A stretch of DNA of 64,000 bases, taken from Furcasterigmium furcatum (Eukaryota > Ascomycota > Sordariomycetes > Glomerellales > Plectosphaerellaceae). The notes beneath the pieces are model-generated. The model made no database searches. It was not told the origin of the DNA and saw nothing but the letters and a program-made list of their open reading frames with translations. Below, in pieces: positions 1 through 9,930 of the stretch (position 1 is the stretch's first letter; every line of letters starts with the position of its first letter). The stretch lies in NCBI GenBank assembly GCA_001599815.1, contig BCIA01000006.1, positions 4,218,961 through 4,282,960 of the forward strand. The letters are read 5' to 3'. The position numbers were made by a program, and so were the translations under genes.

Positions 1-821
1 CATCCAGTTTCGTTGTTGATGAGCAAGAAAAAGTCTTCGGCAGATACGTGCTCGGAGCTTCGTGCCCATATGCTGATGAAGATAATGGCCATCGTCGCGA
101 TCGCAAAGAAAAGGAGAAACCGGCCGATGGGTGGAAGAAAGCGCTCGACAAGGTTGAACCAGAAAGCTCCCGAGACGGCAAGAACGTAAAAGATGAATCG
201 GAGCCATGGCTGAGCCACAAAATCGGGATGGGACAGTCCATAAAGCTCGAGTCCGATGGTCACAACGGCCTGCGCAGCCGAAGCGGTGGTGCATACCGCT
301 CCCGCCCAGCTAAAGATCGCGGTGAAGTATGTTAGGAACCTCCGGGAGCTTGAGTTCCCAGGAGCCAGTCGCGCAACCCAGTAGTATTGGCCACCGGGAT
401 GAGGATACATTGACGCAAGCTCTCCAAGACTGACAGCCACGGCGAGGCCAACCAGAGCCATGGCTATGTAGCCCCAGAAGAACAGCGGAGAGCCCCCCAT
501 GGCTGTAACACTGGCCACGATGCTAAGGACTCCGCATGCTGAGTTGGTCGTTCCGTATCCGATACCGATAGCTGTCAGCGTCGAGAAGGGTTGCTCGACA
601 TGGACGATGGTCCCTTCCGTGGGTGCGGTTGTTTGGTTGGCTGTAAGCCTGCTCCGGATTTTCTCCGCGTCTGGGACAGACAACTGTCCTTCAGGAGAAG
701 ATGGCCGAGTTGCTGTTTCCATTCTGATGGAATCGCGATGGTTGCCGGGTCTGGTGCTCTTCGTAAGGCGATGGCCCTCAATGTGTCGTACAGAGTGGTA
801 ATAAGTCTTGTTGCTCAACAT
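1..821 (-). CDS. APC-family amino-acid/choline permease, N-terminal part (cut by window edge)
   Basis: This is a plasma-membrane permease of the amino acid-polyamine-organocation family, of the fungal GABA/choline permease kind. The frame is open from an ATG at 821 to the window edge, giving 273 residues and no stop, so the C-terminal half is missing. The signature PHPGGQYYWVARLAP follows the second predicted span and matches this subfamily. A hydrophilic cytoplasmic N-tail of about 80 residues comes before the first hydrophobic segment (GIGYGTTNSACGVLSIVAS), and four or five spans are present in all. No intron is needed in the visible part. A second in-frame Met (MET-ATRPSS) lies about 35 residues further in and could be the real start. 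The substrate cannot be read from the sequence. It is the first of two permeases flanking the amino-acid oxidase genes. Confidence 0.85.
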   Translation of the reverse strand, partial: MLSNKTYYHSVRHIEGHRLTKSTRPGNHRDSIRMETATRPSSPEGQLSVPDAEKIRSRLTANQTTAPTEGTIVHVEQPFSTLTAIGIGYGTTNSACGVLSIVASVTAMGGSPLFFWGYIAMALVGLAVAVSLGELASMYPHPGGQYYWVARLAPGNSSSRRFLTYFTAIFSWAGAVCTTASAAQAVVTIGLELYGLSHPDFVAQPWLRFIFYVLAVSGAFWFNLVERFLPPIGRFLLFFAIATMAIIFISIWARSSEHVSAEDFFLLINNETG

Positions 822-1675
822 GAAAGTCCCGGCAGTTATATTCGACCCGCGGCGCAGCCCAGCCCTGGTACCTTCAGTGAGCCTCGCGAAATGCCAGCTG
901 AACACTTTGTGAGGCCTGAGCTAGAGGCAGGCCAGGGATAGGAAGATACAAGAATCAGGATGGCAGGCAACTAGTGACGAATCGGCATCTTTGTTGTCAG
1001 GCCATTCTTCACTCACGGTTTCCGTTCTTGTCGTCGACGCGACTTGCTCAAATCTGCAAGGTCTTCCTTATCTGGCCCCGCTGGGTTGGCCGAGCCCGGA
1101 ATCAGGTCGCGGTCACCCTCCGGGGTGACTGGGTGGGTGCCATGACGCCTGGCATTACTAGCTGGCTCGCCTGACTCGAGCAGGGGGGGATCACGACCAT
1201 GCGGCCTAATAATCGGTACCTCAGGTACGAACTATCATATACTGTGGGTTGTTGGTGCGTGTATCTTGGCAACTCGACATTCTGGGGAGCCGTTCCAACT
1301 GAACATCACAATGATGACGGCCAGTGCTTATTAAGTAGGGAAATGCTGCAGAATCGATGATTTATGTGCACATTGTGTATGAATACAGTAGGCTCGGGTG
1401 TCAAAGGCGTCCTGGAATGCCACTGCCAGTTCCACAAATGTCCCGTCCTGGTGCTGGTCAAAAGAAGAACTGAAGACCGCTCTTGTCTGCATGGTCTTCC
1501 ACTCTTGTGGCGTGGTTTGGCTATCGACTCGTATGTTCAACAGGCCATTTTGCTCATGTTTCCAAGGAGGGGCATACTCCAGAAGAGCGGCAAGCTCTCC
1601 TGGTTGAAGGCTGTAAGACCTTCTTCTCGATATTCTCAGATCCGAGGATCATTTCTCACATTATTTTCGCCCTTT
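822..1675. other. Intergenic, upstream of permease
   Basis: No gene or RNA is recognisable. It holds the permease promoter on the left and the 3' flank of the Zn2Cys6 regulator on the right. Confidence 0.5.
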
Positions 1676-3484
1676 CTAACCTAGCATCAAATACCACCCC
1701 TTCTCCAGCATGACGCTCAACCATGACGTGACAATTCCTCCATCCCTCCGTGTCCACACCTCTTCCAGCAAGTCCACAGCCGCAAGATTCGCCGGGAGGT
1801 GATTCAGCGAATACAGCGCCCGGAAACGCTTTCTCACAACCTCGCGTGCGGTTTCGTCCTCGCTCGTCAGTTCGGAACTAGCTGTAAGCAGCGGGATTCC
1901 ATGAAGGTTGGTGAAGGGGTGGCTCTCGGAAATATTCGTCAGGGCCATCACAGTCTGGAGGGCCAGGCCGTGGACGGTCTTGTCCACATCGACGACCTGC
2001 ATCCCGGGGGATGATTCATTCGATTCGCCGCCGCTGTCAGAGTGGGTGCCCTCCGAATCGGACTCGGGGTCTGATGGGTACGCCAATGGTTCGTAGTCGA
2101 GGGTAAAAAGTGTATCGAATGTGTCGTCGTTCCAGAAGTCATCTGTTTCGCCGGGGTCGAAAATGTCGCAGTCGAAGACGTCACATTCGAAAAGGTCGGG
2201 TACTTCGCCCATGTCAAGACCACTGAGGTCTATGTCCATGACCGCATCAACATGCGCTGGGGTCATTTTGCGCGGGACCGGGATCGGCGTTTCTTTTGTT
2301 GTCGCCGGAGCAGGACGCAGACAGGCTGTGTACAGATTGATGAGGCCGCAATGACGGTAGGCGTCACCCAGAACGCCGAGCTCGGGAGAATCGCGATTTG
2401 GTTCCCACTGAAGGAGCTGCTCCTCAAAGGTGGCTTCAAGAACTTTATCTCGCTGGCCAGTGTCGAAGACCCATCTGCAGTACCGACCAAGGTTGGCAAG
2501 GAGGTATGTGATCTCGGTGGAGTAGCCCAAGATTGGGTGATAGGTGTTGCCGAGAACCTGGACGGCTGCAAATACCGCGGCCGTGTTGAGCGGCCTCTGC
2601 TTCTCGGAGGGTATAAGGAACGAGCAGGCCATGTCCCAGTAGACATAGGCCCCGACGGCAAAGTACATTTGCTGGGTCATGTCGGCCGGGGGCAGCGCGA
2701 GCATGCCATCAATGAGGGCGCGGCCGCCATGAAAGTGTGCCTCGGCCTGCTGCAGGGTGGCAGGATCATCTGACGGCCCAGCCGTCCAGAAGGAGGACAG
2801 GCCGAGGAGGAAGACGGTGAGGAAGGGGATGGACATGTCTCTGTCCCCAGAGTCGAGTTCTTTTCGCACATGACCCATGGCTAGTGTCCGCTCTTCCAGG
2901 CAAATTTCCAGGCCATCTGGACTAAAGAAGTTCTGGTGGGCAGCGCTAACGCTTTGGAGGGCGTGTATGAGAGAGGGCGATTTGTCGAAGAGCTCGAGGA
3001 TTGGGAAGGACATGGGGTTATTGTCGGGGTCCAGCGCCATAATCTGGCTGGCCTTTTCGAGCCAATAACGCAGTAACTTGGTGTCTGACGCGTTCCCCGG
3101 TTCCATGCGGTGCAGCAGGCGAGTGTTGTTCAAGAGCCAGGGGGTTTCTGGTTGCCATGGTCGGTCTCGGGTGATGGATTCGCACACCTCGCCTCTCTTC
3201 TGGCAGCGACGGCACACTGGGAATGCCTCGTCGCACTTGACACGCCTCTTCTTGCAGTTGCGGCAGCCGAGACGACTCCGATGACCCCTGGGTCTATCGC
3301 TATCCTGTTGTGGCGAGGCAGACCAGATCGCGGTCTCGCATATCGTCGGCTTCGATGTTGCGTCTGGAGCGGCCTCAGCGGCCGATAGGGAGACAGGGGC
3401 GGCGAAGCGCACCCGGTAGCGAGGACGGCAAACGGCCATAATGGGGAGCTGTCGAAGGCCCGTCCGAGTCGTTTGACGGGACAT
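1676..3484 (-). CDS. Zn2Cys6 fungal transcription factor
   Basis: This is a nuclear DNA-binding regulator. A binuclear zinc cluster, C-x2-C-x6-C-x5-C-x2-C-x6-C, runs from about residue 74 to 101 (CRNCKKRRVKC, then CRRCQKRGEVC). The rest resembles the fungal-specific regulatory domain, with hydrophobic helices (PSLIHALQSVSAAHQNFF) and a long Asp/Glu-rich stretch around residues 420-500 that could act as an activation region. The reading frame runs further upstream, but only to a TTG at 3556. The first ATG is at 3484 (602 residues), and another at 3439 is possible. No intron is evident. It sits on the same strand as the upstream permease and divergent from the cupin and monooxygenase genes, so it is a candidate local regulator; its targets are unknown. 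Confidence 0.88.
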   Translation of the reverse strand: MSRQTTRTGLRQLPIMAVCRPRYRVRFAAPVSLSAAEAAPDATSKPTICETAIWSASPQQDSDRPRGHRSRLGCRNCKKRRVKCDEAFPVCRRCQKRGEVCESITRDRPWQPETPWLLNNTRLLHRMEPGNASDTKLLRYWLEKASQIMALDPDNNPMSFPILELFDKSPSLIHALQSVSAAHQNFFSPDGLEICLEERTLAMGHVRKELDSGDRDMSIPFLTVFLLGLSSFWTAGPSDDPATLQQAEAHFHGGRALIDGMLALPPADMTQQMYFAVGAYVYWDMACSFLIPSEKQRPLNTAAVFAAVQVLGNTYHPILGYSTEITYLLANLGRYCRWVFDTGQRDKVLEATFEEQLLQWEPNRDSPELGVLGDAYRHCGLINLYTACLRPAPATTKETPIPVPRKMTPAHVDAVMDIDLSGLDMGEVPDLFECDVFDCDIFDPGETDDFWNDDTFDTLFTLDYEPLAYPSDPESDSEGTHSDSGGESNESSPGMQVVDVDKTVHGLALQTVMALTNISESHPFTNLHGIPLLTASSELTSEDETAREVVRKRFRALYSLNHLPANLAAVDLLEEVWTRRDGGIVTSWLSVMLEKGWYLMLG

Positions 3485-5030
3485 ATACGACGATGTGCTG
3501 GGACAAATGTTGACGATAGAAGGAGAGCAATGCTCGTGAATATGACCAACAGCCAATTGCCTAGTACGCGGGTGCTATGTTGAAATACCAGTGGAGGAAT
3601 CATCGGAGAGGGAATTGAGGCTGGGAGGGGGAGAGATGATAAGGAACGCGCGCGCATTCACCGACGAGTCAGGGCCCAGTGGCGGTCGCGCTAGCTGTCC
3701 AGACCCCCAGCTTCAGCGGTCTACTACGGGCTAGTAGTATCGCCTGCTGATAACAGACGCCATCTGTGTAGCGTAGATTGTTAATGGTGTGGTGACCCCC
3801 AGAAACCTGGGGTGGACTTGGCGACCCAAGTTGCCCAGGGTGCTGCGGAGAGTTTACGTATACCCCAGAGTTCAGACTCGGTAACCTCAGGGCCCTGGCA
3901 CGATCTCACCCGCTCGGCTCCCCAGTAACGAGCGCGCTGGACCTCGTTGCACTGTGGTTGGCGCGTGTTGCTAGCAGTTCCTTCACCGAGGCGATGTCTG
4001 CGGCCGACCATGGAGGCATTCAAGCGGACCATCCAATCTTTGTGTGGCTTGGCGGCTGGGACAACCTCCTGAAAGTGCAAGAGTCACACCCCGTAAGCTT
4101 GGATGCTGGAGGCACCATCCCATAGATCTCAAGCCTGTTGCGAGGATTACCGAATCATCCAGAACAAACCCTCGCTGCAACCCCGATCCTGGCCACCCAC
4201 ACACCGCCTTGAGTGACTCTGGGTCTGGAAGTCCAAGAATGCTCGGGACGGATGCCTTCGAGTATGATCCCAGCAGTTGCTGGTAGGGGCGCAAAAGATA
4301 CGCCGCTCTCTCTCAGGAGACGATGCAAGATGAATGCATCACCAAGGTGTTCTGACAATCTTTAGCCTGCACCACCTCATGGGTACGACGTAACTCGCTC
4401 TTGTCCTTGGTCGACAGATTGGGTCTGGAACTGGACAAATGTGAGGCTTCAGCAAATGTGAAAACAACAACACAACATTGTATGGACTCGTGACTTGATG
4501 AAACTTCGAGAACTCGCTGGCGGATCCTCCCTTTGGTACTAAATAGCTCCAAGGACCATCTTGAAGTGGGCGAACCGACGTCTTGAATACCACCGGCAGG
4601 TTGCTTATACTCTATTGAGGCTCCCAATTCCTTCATACTAAATACGAGTGGGGGGATTTATGAATACGCTGCCAACTGCGTCAGCTGGAGAAGACGAATC
4701 AGATCCCGGAGGGGGCAGGCCCCAAGTGCACTAGTAGTCGAAGGGTAGGTGGATTTCCTATTTGGGCCAATTCGCGAGGTTGTTCCTCCACCACCCAAGG
4801 TATGACTCGTGACCAGATGACGGGCCACACGATCCACGAAGTCGCTCGATCTCGGGCCAAAAGCGGTCGGCATGCGAGACGCATGTGGTCGCAATCAGAA
4901 CGGCAGTGTTGCGATGGTGAACGTTGATGCCAGTGATATAAGTCATCGCGATCTTTCCCCCTCGTAGACCGTTGGTACGTTCACAATCCCCTTGCCGCAA
5001 GCTCGCAAACACATCTTTGTCTCGCCAGCC
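3485..5030. other. Intergenic, 1.5 kb between divergent regulator and cupin gene
   Basis: Only short, unconvincing reading frames are present. No tRNA or repeat was seen. It serves as the promoter region for both flanking genes. Confidence 0.5.
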
Positions 5031-5408
5031 ATGCCTCCCTCAGTACCCAACAGCAAGGGGTCAGCCTCGCCCGTCGACACACCTTACGGCACTTGGGATT
5101 CCTTCCCCTGGCAACCCTTCCCCGAATACGCAGGTTCCAAATCTGTTCTGTTCCGCTCCGCCGATGGCAAGATTGTGGCCGGAGCTGCGAAAGAAACCGG
5201 CACTGCGACCTTAGCATATCCCTGCGATGAGTTCTTCTACGTCACTGAGGGCTGGATCAAGCTGGGAATCCACGGCGGCGACAACATAACTTTGACCAAA
5301 GGCCAATTCATTTATTTGACCAAGGGGACGACGGTGGACTTTGAGTTCGGCCCAAACTTTGCCAACGTTGCCGTTTTTATCGATAACCAACCCGTCACTC
5401 TCATCTGA
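5031..5408 (+). CDS. Small cupin-fold protein (EutQ-like, DUF861/Cupin_3)
   Basis: A single-exon protein of 125 residues made almost wholly of one cupin domain. Residues in the pattern LAYPCDEFFYVTEGWIKL, then DNITLTKGQFIYLTKGT, match the two half-motifs of the Cupin_3 (DUF861) family, which includes the ethanolamine-utilisation protein EutQ. The classical metal-binding histidines of the first motif are not evident, so metal-dependent catalysis is doubtful and a binding or isomerase-like role is possible. The ATG at 5031 was chosen because the upstream extension starts only with TTG. It lies just upstream of, and on the same strand as, the flavin monooxygenase. The function is not established from sequence. 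Confidence 0.82.
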   Translation: MPPSVPNSKGSASPVDTPYGTWDSFPWQPFPEYAGSKSVLFRSADGKIVAGAAKETGTATLAYPCDEFFYVTEGWIKLGIHGGDNITLTKGQFIYLTKGTTVDFEFGPNFANVAVFIDNQPVTLI

Positions 5409-6091
5409 GGTTGGATGGCCCGGTTGCGCTACGGGTGGCCTCTACAGAGGCTGGACCACACAAATCTCACTACAAGGAGCATATAGAATAACAAATTCCA
5501 ATTCTGGCTGCTCGCTTGTTACATGCGTCCTCATACCCAATTATGGCCTTACTTGGAATTTCTTTGAGAGAAAAGACTATGGTGATGAGATAATACATCC
5601 TATTCTGCTTGTAGTCATTGGCGGCGAGCCGAACAAGCGCACAATAGCGTGTTGCCGACCTTCAGTCCAGCCCAGTTCCCTGCAGGGCTGGGTCCATGAA
5701 GCGCTGCCAGCGCCAATAGGGAGGGCATCTGCGCCTGTTCCCCCCGGCCACTTGGACATTGGACAAGACAGCCTGGAGCCAGCGGCGGGCACGTCCTCCC
5801 GCCGGTGGGTCGTGTTCTTACCACATTCGGCACTGAACCGAGGGCGAGAATCACCGGGCCTGACCCGTGAATCACGAGATAGATGCAGCTAGGCTTGCTC
5901 CATTCAGCATTCAGTGACCTTCTGAATCTGTCTTGAAAGCGAGAAGCTCGAAATCAGTGGCACCGACAGACTGGCATACTAATGGTAAACTCCTCGCTGA
6001 GAGAGTCACCACAGAGCAGACAGAACATCCAGAAAGCCAGACTCCCATCCCCTTCCAAACTACTCAGGCGACAGATCATCCTCCACACACC
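5409..6091. other. Intergenic between cupin and monooxygenase genes
   Basis: Nothing coding is recognisable. Two HGATAR-type sequences occur (near 5587 and 5878). The open frame of the monooxygenase extends upstream to 5933, but without an ATG before 6092. Confidence 0.45.
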
Positions 6092-7693
6092 ATGGGATCC
6101 GTATCAGGTGTTTTCGAAGTCGATGCGCTAGTCGTTGGTGCGGGCGTGGCTGGGATATACTCGACCTACCGACTCTCCCGTGCTGGTCTCAATGTTCAAT
6201 GCATTGACACGGCCAGCGATGTTGGTGGCACCTGGTACTGGAACACCTATCCGGGCGCCATGAGTGACACGGAAACCTATTTGTACCGCTATTCCTGGGA
6301 CAGGGATGACCTCAGGTCATACCCATGGTCCAATCATTACATCTATCAACCCGAGATCCTCGAGTACCTGCGCCACATCGTCAAGCGTCACGACCTCCGC
6401 AAACACATGCGCTTCAACACGGAAATGCAGAGGGCCAGTTGGGATGAGACCAAGAACATCTGGGTCGTATCCTGCTCTGACGACTTGGTCATCCACGCCA
6501 GATATTTAGTCAACTGTCTGGGCCTTCTGTCGAAGCCCAACTACCCCGATATCCCGGGAATCCCATCTTTCTCTGGAGACCTGATACACACAGCCAAGTG
6601 GGATCACTCTGTGGACTTGAAAGGCAAGGCGGTGGGCATCATCGGCAACGGATCTACGGGCGTTCAAGTCATGACGGCGATTGCCCCAACGGTCGGCCGC
6701 CTGGTATCTTTCCAACGCCACCCGCAATACTCAGTCCCGAGTGGACAGGGACCTATCTCTGTGGGATATCGAGAGAAGATCAACCAGGACTACGACAAGA
6801 TCTGGCAGGACGTCTGGTCGTCCTCGACAGCTTTCGGCGTCCCCGAGGTGACCCGCAAGACCATGGATTCGACGCCCGAAGAGCGCCACAAGATCTTCCA
6901 GGATGTCTGGGACCAGGGAAACGGCTTTCGGTTCATGTTCAGCGCCTTTGGCGACCTCACCATTAACAAAGAAGCCAACGAGGAGGCTTGCGACTTCATC
7001 CGCGGCAAGATTGACGACCTCGTCAAGGATCCCCGGAAGGCAAAGGCACTCAAGCCCACGGATCTCTATGCCCGACGACCTCTATGCGACTCTGGCTATT
7101 ACCAGATCTTCAACCGCGAGAACGTCGACATCATAGATCTCCGAGAAACAGCCATTGAAAGGATCGCTCCGGAGGGCATTCAGACCACGGACGGCAAGCT
7201 TCATCACCTGGATGTGCTGGTCTTTGCAACGGGGTTCGACGCCATCGAAGGTAACTATCTTCGAATCCAGATTACTGGACGAGAAGGGAAGTCGATCCAG
7301 AAGCACTGGGAAACTGGCCCTACAGCCTACGGCGCCATTGCATGCTCTGGATTCCCCAACATGTTCCTGGTGTCAGGGCCCCAAGGCGCATTTGCCAACT
7401 TCCCGGTTGTGATCGAGAGCGAGATCGATTTCATCACGGACTGTATCCTTCACGCTGAGAAGCAGCTTAAGCGCGTGATTGAGGTCTCGGCCAAGGCTGA
7501 ACGGGAATGGAGCGATCTGTGTGATGAACTTGTGGAAGGGTCACTGTTCAAGACGACGGCGAGCTGGATCTTTGGGACCAACGTTCTGGGCCGGAAGACG
7601 AGCACCAAGTTCTTCTTTGGTGGTCTTAACCGCTATCGGGAGTGGACACAGAGGGAGGTCACCGCCGGGTTCCCCGGGTTTATTTCCTCGTAG
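6092..7693 (+). CDS. Baeyer-Villiger-type flavin monooxygenase
   Basis: This FAD- and NADPH-dependent class B monooxygenase is predicted to insert oxygen next to a carbonyl carbon, giving an ester or lactone. It has 533 residues in one exon. The FAD-binding Rossmann motif GAGVAG is at about 16-21, followed by SDVGGTWYWNTYPGAMSD, typical of cyclohexanone-monooxygenase relatives. The Baeyer-Villiger fingerprint FSGDLIHTAKWD is near residue 160-171, and the second dinucleotide motif GNGSTG at about 185-190 binds NADPH. The ATFATGFD-like motif (VFATGFDAIEG) is also present. The length is normal for the family. The start at 6092 puts the Rossmann fold at the usual distance; the upstream extension lacks an ATG. 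No peroxisomal signal is visible (ends FISS). The substrate is unknown. Confidence 0.92.
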   Translation: MGSVSGVFEVDALVVGAGVAGIYSTYRLSRAGLNVQCIDTASDVGGTWYWNTYPGAMSDTETYLYRYSWDRDDLRSYPWSNHYIYQPEILEYLRHIVKRHDLRKHMRFNTEMQRASWDETKNIWVVSCSDDLVIHARYLVNCLGLLSKPNYPDIPGIPSFSGDLIHTAKWDHSVDLKGKAVGIIGNGSTGVQVMTAIAPTVGRLVSFQRHPQYSVPSGQGPISVGYREKINQDYDKIWQDVWSSSTAFGVPEVTRKTMDSTPEERHKIFQDVWDQGNGFRFMFSAFGDLTINKEANEEACDFIRGKIDDLVKDPRKAKALKPTDLYARRPLCDSGYYQIFNRENVDIIDLRETAIERIAPEGIQTTDGKLHHLDVLVFATGFDAIEGNYLRIQITGREGKSIQKHWETGPTAYGAIACSGFPNMFLVSGPQGAFANFPVVIESEIDFITDCILHAEKQLKRVIEVSAKAEREWSDLCDELVEGSLFKTTASWIFGTNVLGRKTSTKFFFGGLNRYREWTQREVTAGFPGFISS

Positions 7694-8246
7694 ACTTCTG
7701 TCAATGACCAAGTTTCTGTCATTTCCTGCATGCTCGAGAGCCCTGACCTTCAATTGTGGTGTTGCAACCATGCAATCTCCGTGAACCTTCCAAGTTCCAT
7801 TGGATGCCAAAGACACGACTCGGCTGGGGCCATGTTCCCGCTCTGCGGTCCAGAAACGGGAGTACTAGCGCGGTACCTAGTTAGTGGATGTTCACCAACA
7901 CAGCTTGAGAACAGCTTCGGTTAGCTCCCGAATTAGGCAAGCCAGGCGGTGAGATGGTGGTGCTCAGCTGACCCACTGCCGTTGTGGTGTCAAGGTGTCT
8001 CTACCTTAGGTGGTGCCCGAAGTAATTAGCGGAAACACAAATCAGGTCGGGTCTGTTTGCTCCTGTATCCGTTATTTCGTACTTCCTACACGTCTGTCAG
8101 TCAGTGAGAGATATTCGAACTTTGTTGGAGTGCTTCCAAATCCAGACACCCAGAATCAGCAAAACCGCTGCTGGCAATTCCACGAGTCGCAATCATTCTT
8201 CATCGCCAGCTTGCACTTGTCTGCCATTTCGAGTTCATTCGATAAT
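7694..8246. other. Intergenic, promoter of D-amino-acid oxidase 1
   Basis: No coding sequence was seen. A CGATAA sequence lies immediately before the downstream ATG. Confidence 0.45.
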
Positions 8247-9448
8247 ATGCCAGCTAAAATCACTATTCTTGGCTGCGGGTGAGCGTCATCATGGTCCGAA
8301 CTTCGTCTCATAGATGACGGTCTTCTGCTAACTACACGTCGCATTGCACAGTATATCGGGCATGTTGGCGGCTGCCACATTGCCCCGCGAATACGACGTT
8401 ACAGTAGTGGCCCAGTATATGCCCGGTGATTATGAGACCAAGCACTGGGCAAGCCCCTATGCTGGGGCTTGCTGGGTGGGTGTTCACGGCTCTCTGCCGC
8501 ACGAGCAGAAGATGCAGCTGGAAGGCTTCGCTGGTCTTTGGAAAATCGCCGGTGAGCATCCCGAATCCGGTGTCCGGCGTCTTGAGATGAAGGAGATCAT
8601 GGACATCGGATCCAAGGACGATGTGTGGTACGCGGGGAAGCTTCCAAACTTCCGCTTCCTGGATCCGGCTGAACTCCCCCAAGGAGCTCGGTACGGTATG
8701 TCGTACACTACGGTGGTTATCAGCCCTCAGATCTTTCTCTTATGGCTCTTCAAGAGGCTTGAGAACCAAGGTATCCAGTTCGTGAGAACCAAGGTCAACT
8801 CTCTTGCCGACCTCAGGGGCTACGGCCACGATGTCCTCATCAACACGTCGGGCTTCGGCGCGCAGACCTTGAAGGATGTGCGAGAAAAGAACATCGTATC
8901 GATGCGAATGCAAACGGTGGTCATCAAGAACGACACCTATCACCGTCTGTACATCCGCCGCGGGCCCAACGGTTATTACTCGACCGCTTTTGCACGCATG
9001 GACGGCACCGTCTATGTTGGCGGTGTCTTGGCTCCCAGCCCTGTCACAGCAGAGGGACTGACCGACTGGGATGCTGCATTGATGGTTCAGGAGGATCAAC
9101 GCGCACATGTAAGATTATCATCGTGGCGTCCACTCGGAGTGACGAGGCAGAAGTATTCTAACCGCAACGCAGATATGCCGCAATGCCCACCTGAATCAGC
9201 CGGACGTGTTTCCGTCTGCCAACCCCGATGATTGGACCATTGCTTGGGACCACGTTGGCATCTACCCCGTGATGGATCGCAAGGTTGGGGGCCTCCGGCT
9301 CGAGAAGGAGATGGTTGATGGCCAGCGAGTTGTTCACGCATATGGCCAGATCGCCGGTGGTTACGTCTACAGTTTTGGACAGGCGAGAGCGGTTGTCAAT
9401 ATGGTCAACGAGTATATGGCTGAGATGCCTACAGAATCAAAGCTATAG
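8247..9448 (+). CDS. D-amino-acid oxidase, copy 1 (peroxisomal, ends SKL)
   Basis: An FAD enzyme that oxidises D-amino acids to 2-oxo acids, ammonia and hydrogen peroxide. Exons are 8247-8278, 8352-9108 and 9173-9448, giving 354 residues. The first intron interrupts the FAD Rossmann motif GCGISG (residues 9-14), so the short first exon is required. The ASPYAGACW motif follows, then a C-terminal block with GLRLEKE, whose Arg matches the carboxylate-binding Arg of the family, and HAYGQIAGGYVYSFG, the active-site/FAD motif. The protein ends in SKL, a canonical type 1 peroxisomal targeting signal, fitting known DAAO location. It is convergent with a diverged paralogue at 9931-11070 and has introns at the same places. 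Confidence 0.93.
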
Positions 9449-9930
9449 ATAGCGGCACCAGTGATAAATCTAGCATTCTCATTCATCTTTATATGATTTT
9501 GTCAACGTTGCATCTTCTCAGTGGTACCGAGTTCAAGAAAAGTTGACGCGGCAGACAGTGCAATATTCAGGCCAGAACGTATTGGGGCTGGATGGAGGTA
9601 CGAATGCCGCCAGTGCCAGCTTGTTTCGAGAGACTCACCCTAGAAACAATAATGACATCCTCGAGATGAAGGACTAACTTGGTCCACTACGGGCAACAGG
9701 CAACGGCATGGTTCGAAGACGAGGGATTGTTGGAGAAGGACCTCTTCACAGGCCTCAGAGATGGCGACATTTCTCCTTTCTGTCAACGTTCATTGCTTAC
9801 AGTAATACATCGTAAGCCAAATACCAGACTCGGGCCTCACAGAGGCACACTTTCCTGGGCTGGAGGAAGGAGTCAAGTCAAGACAACTGTTCTATTGACT
9901 AGGAAGAATGGCAGGGTGCAGCATTGGAGC
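9449..9930. other. Intergenic between convergent oxidase genes
   Basis: This is the shared 3' flank of the two oxidase genes. I see no gene or repeat in it. Confidence 0.5.

Noticed and set aside
9700..9760. Possible tRNA, from a GGTTCGA motif
   Set aside because: The bases around it do not form a T-stem or acceptor stem, and no A box lies at the right distance. Similar motifs at about 30520 and 38375 failed for the same reason.
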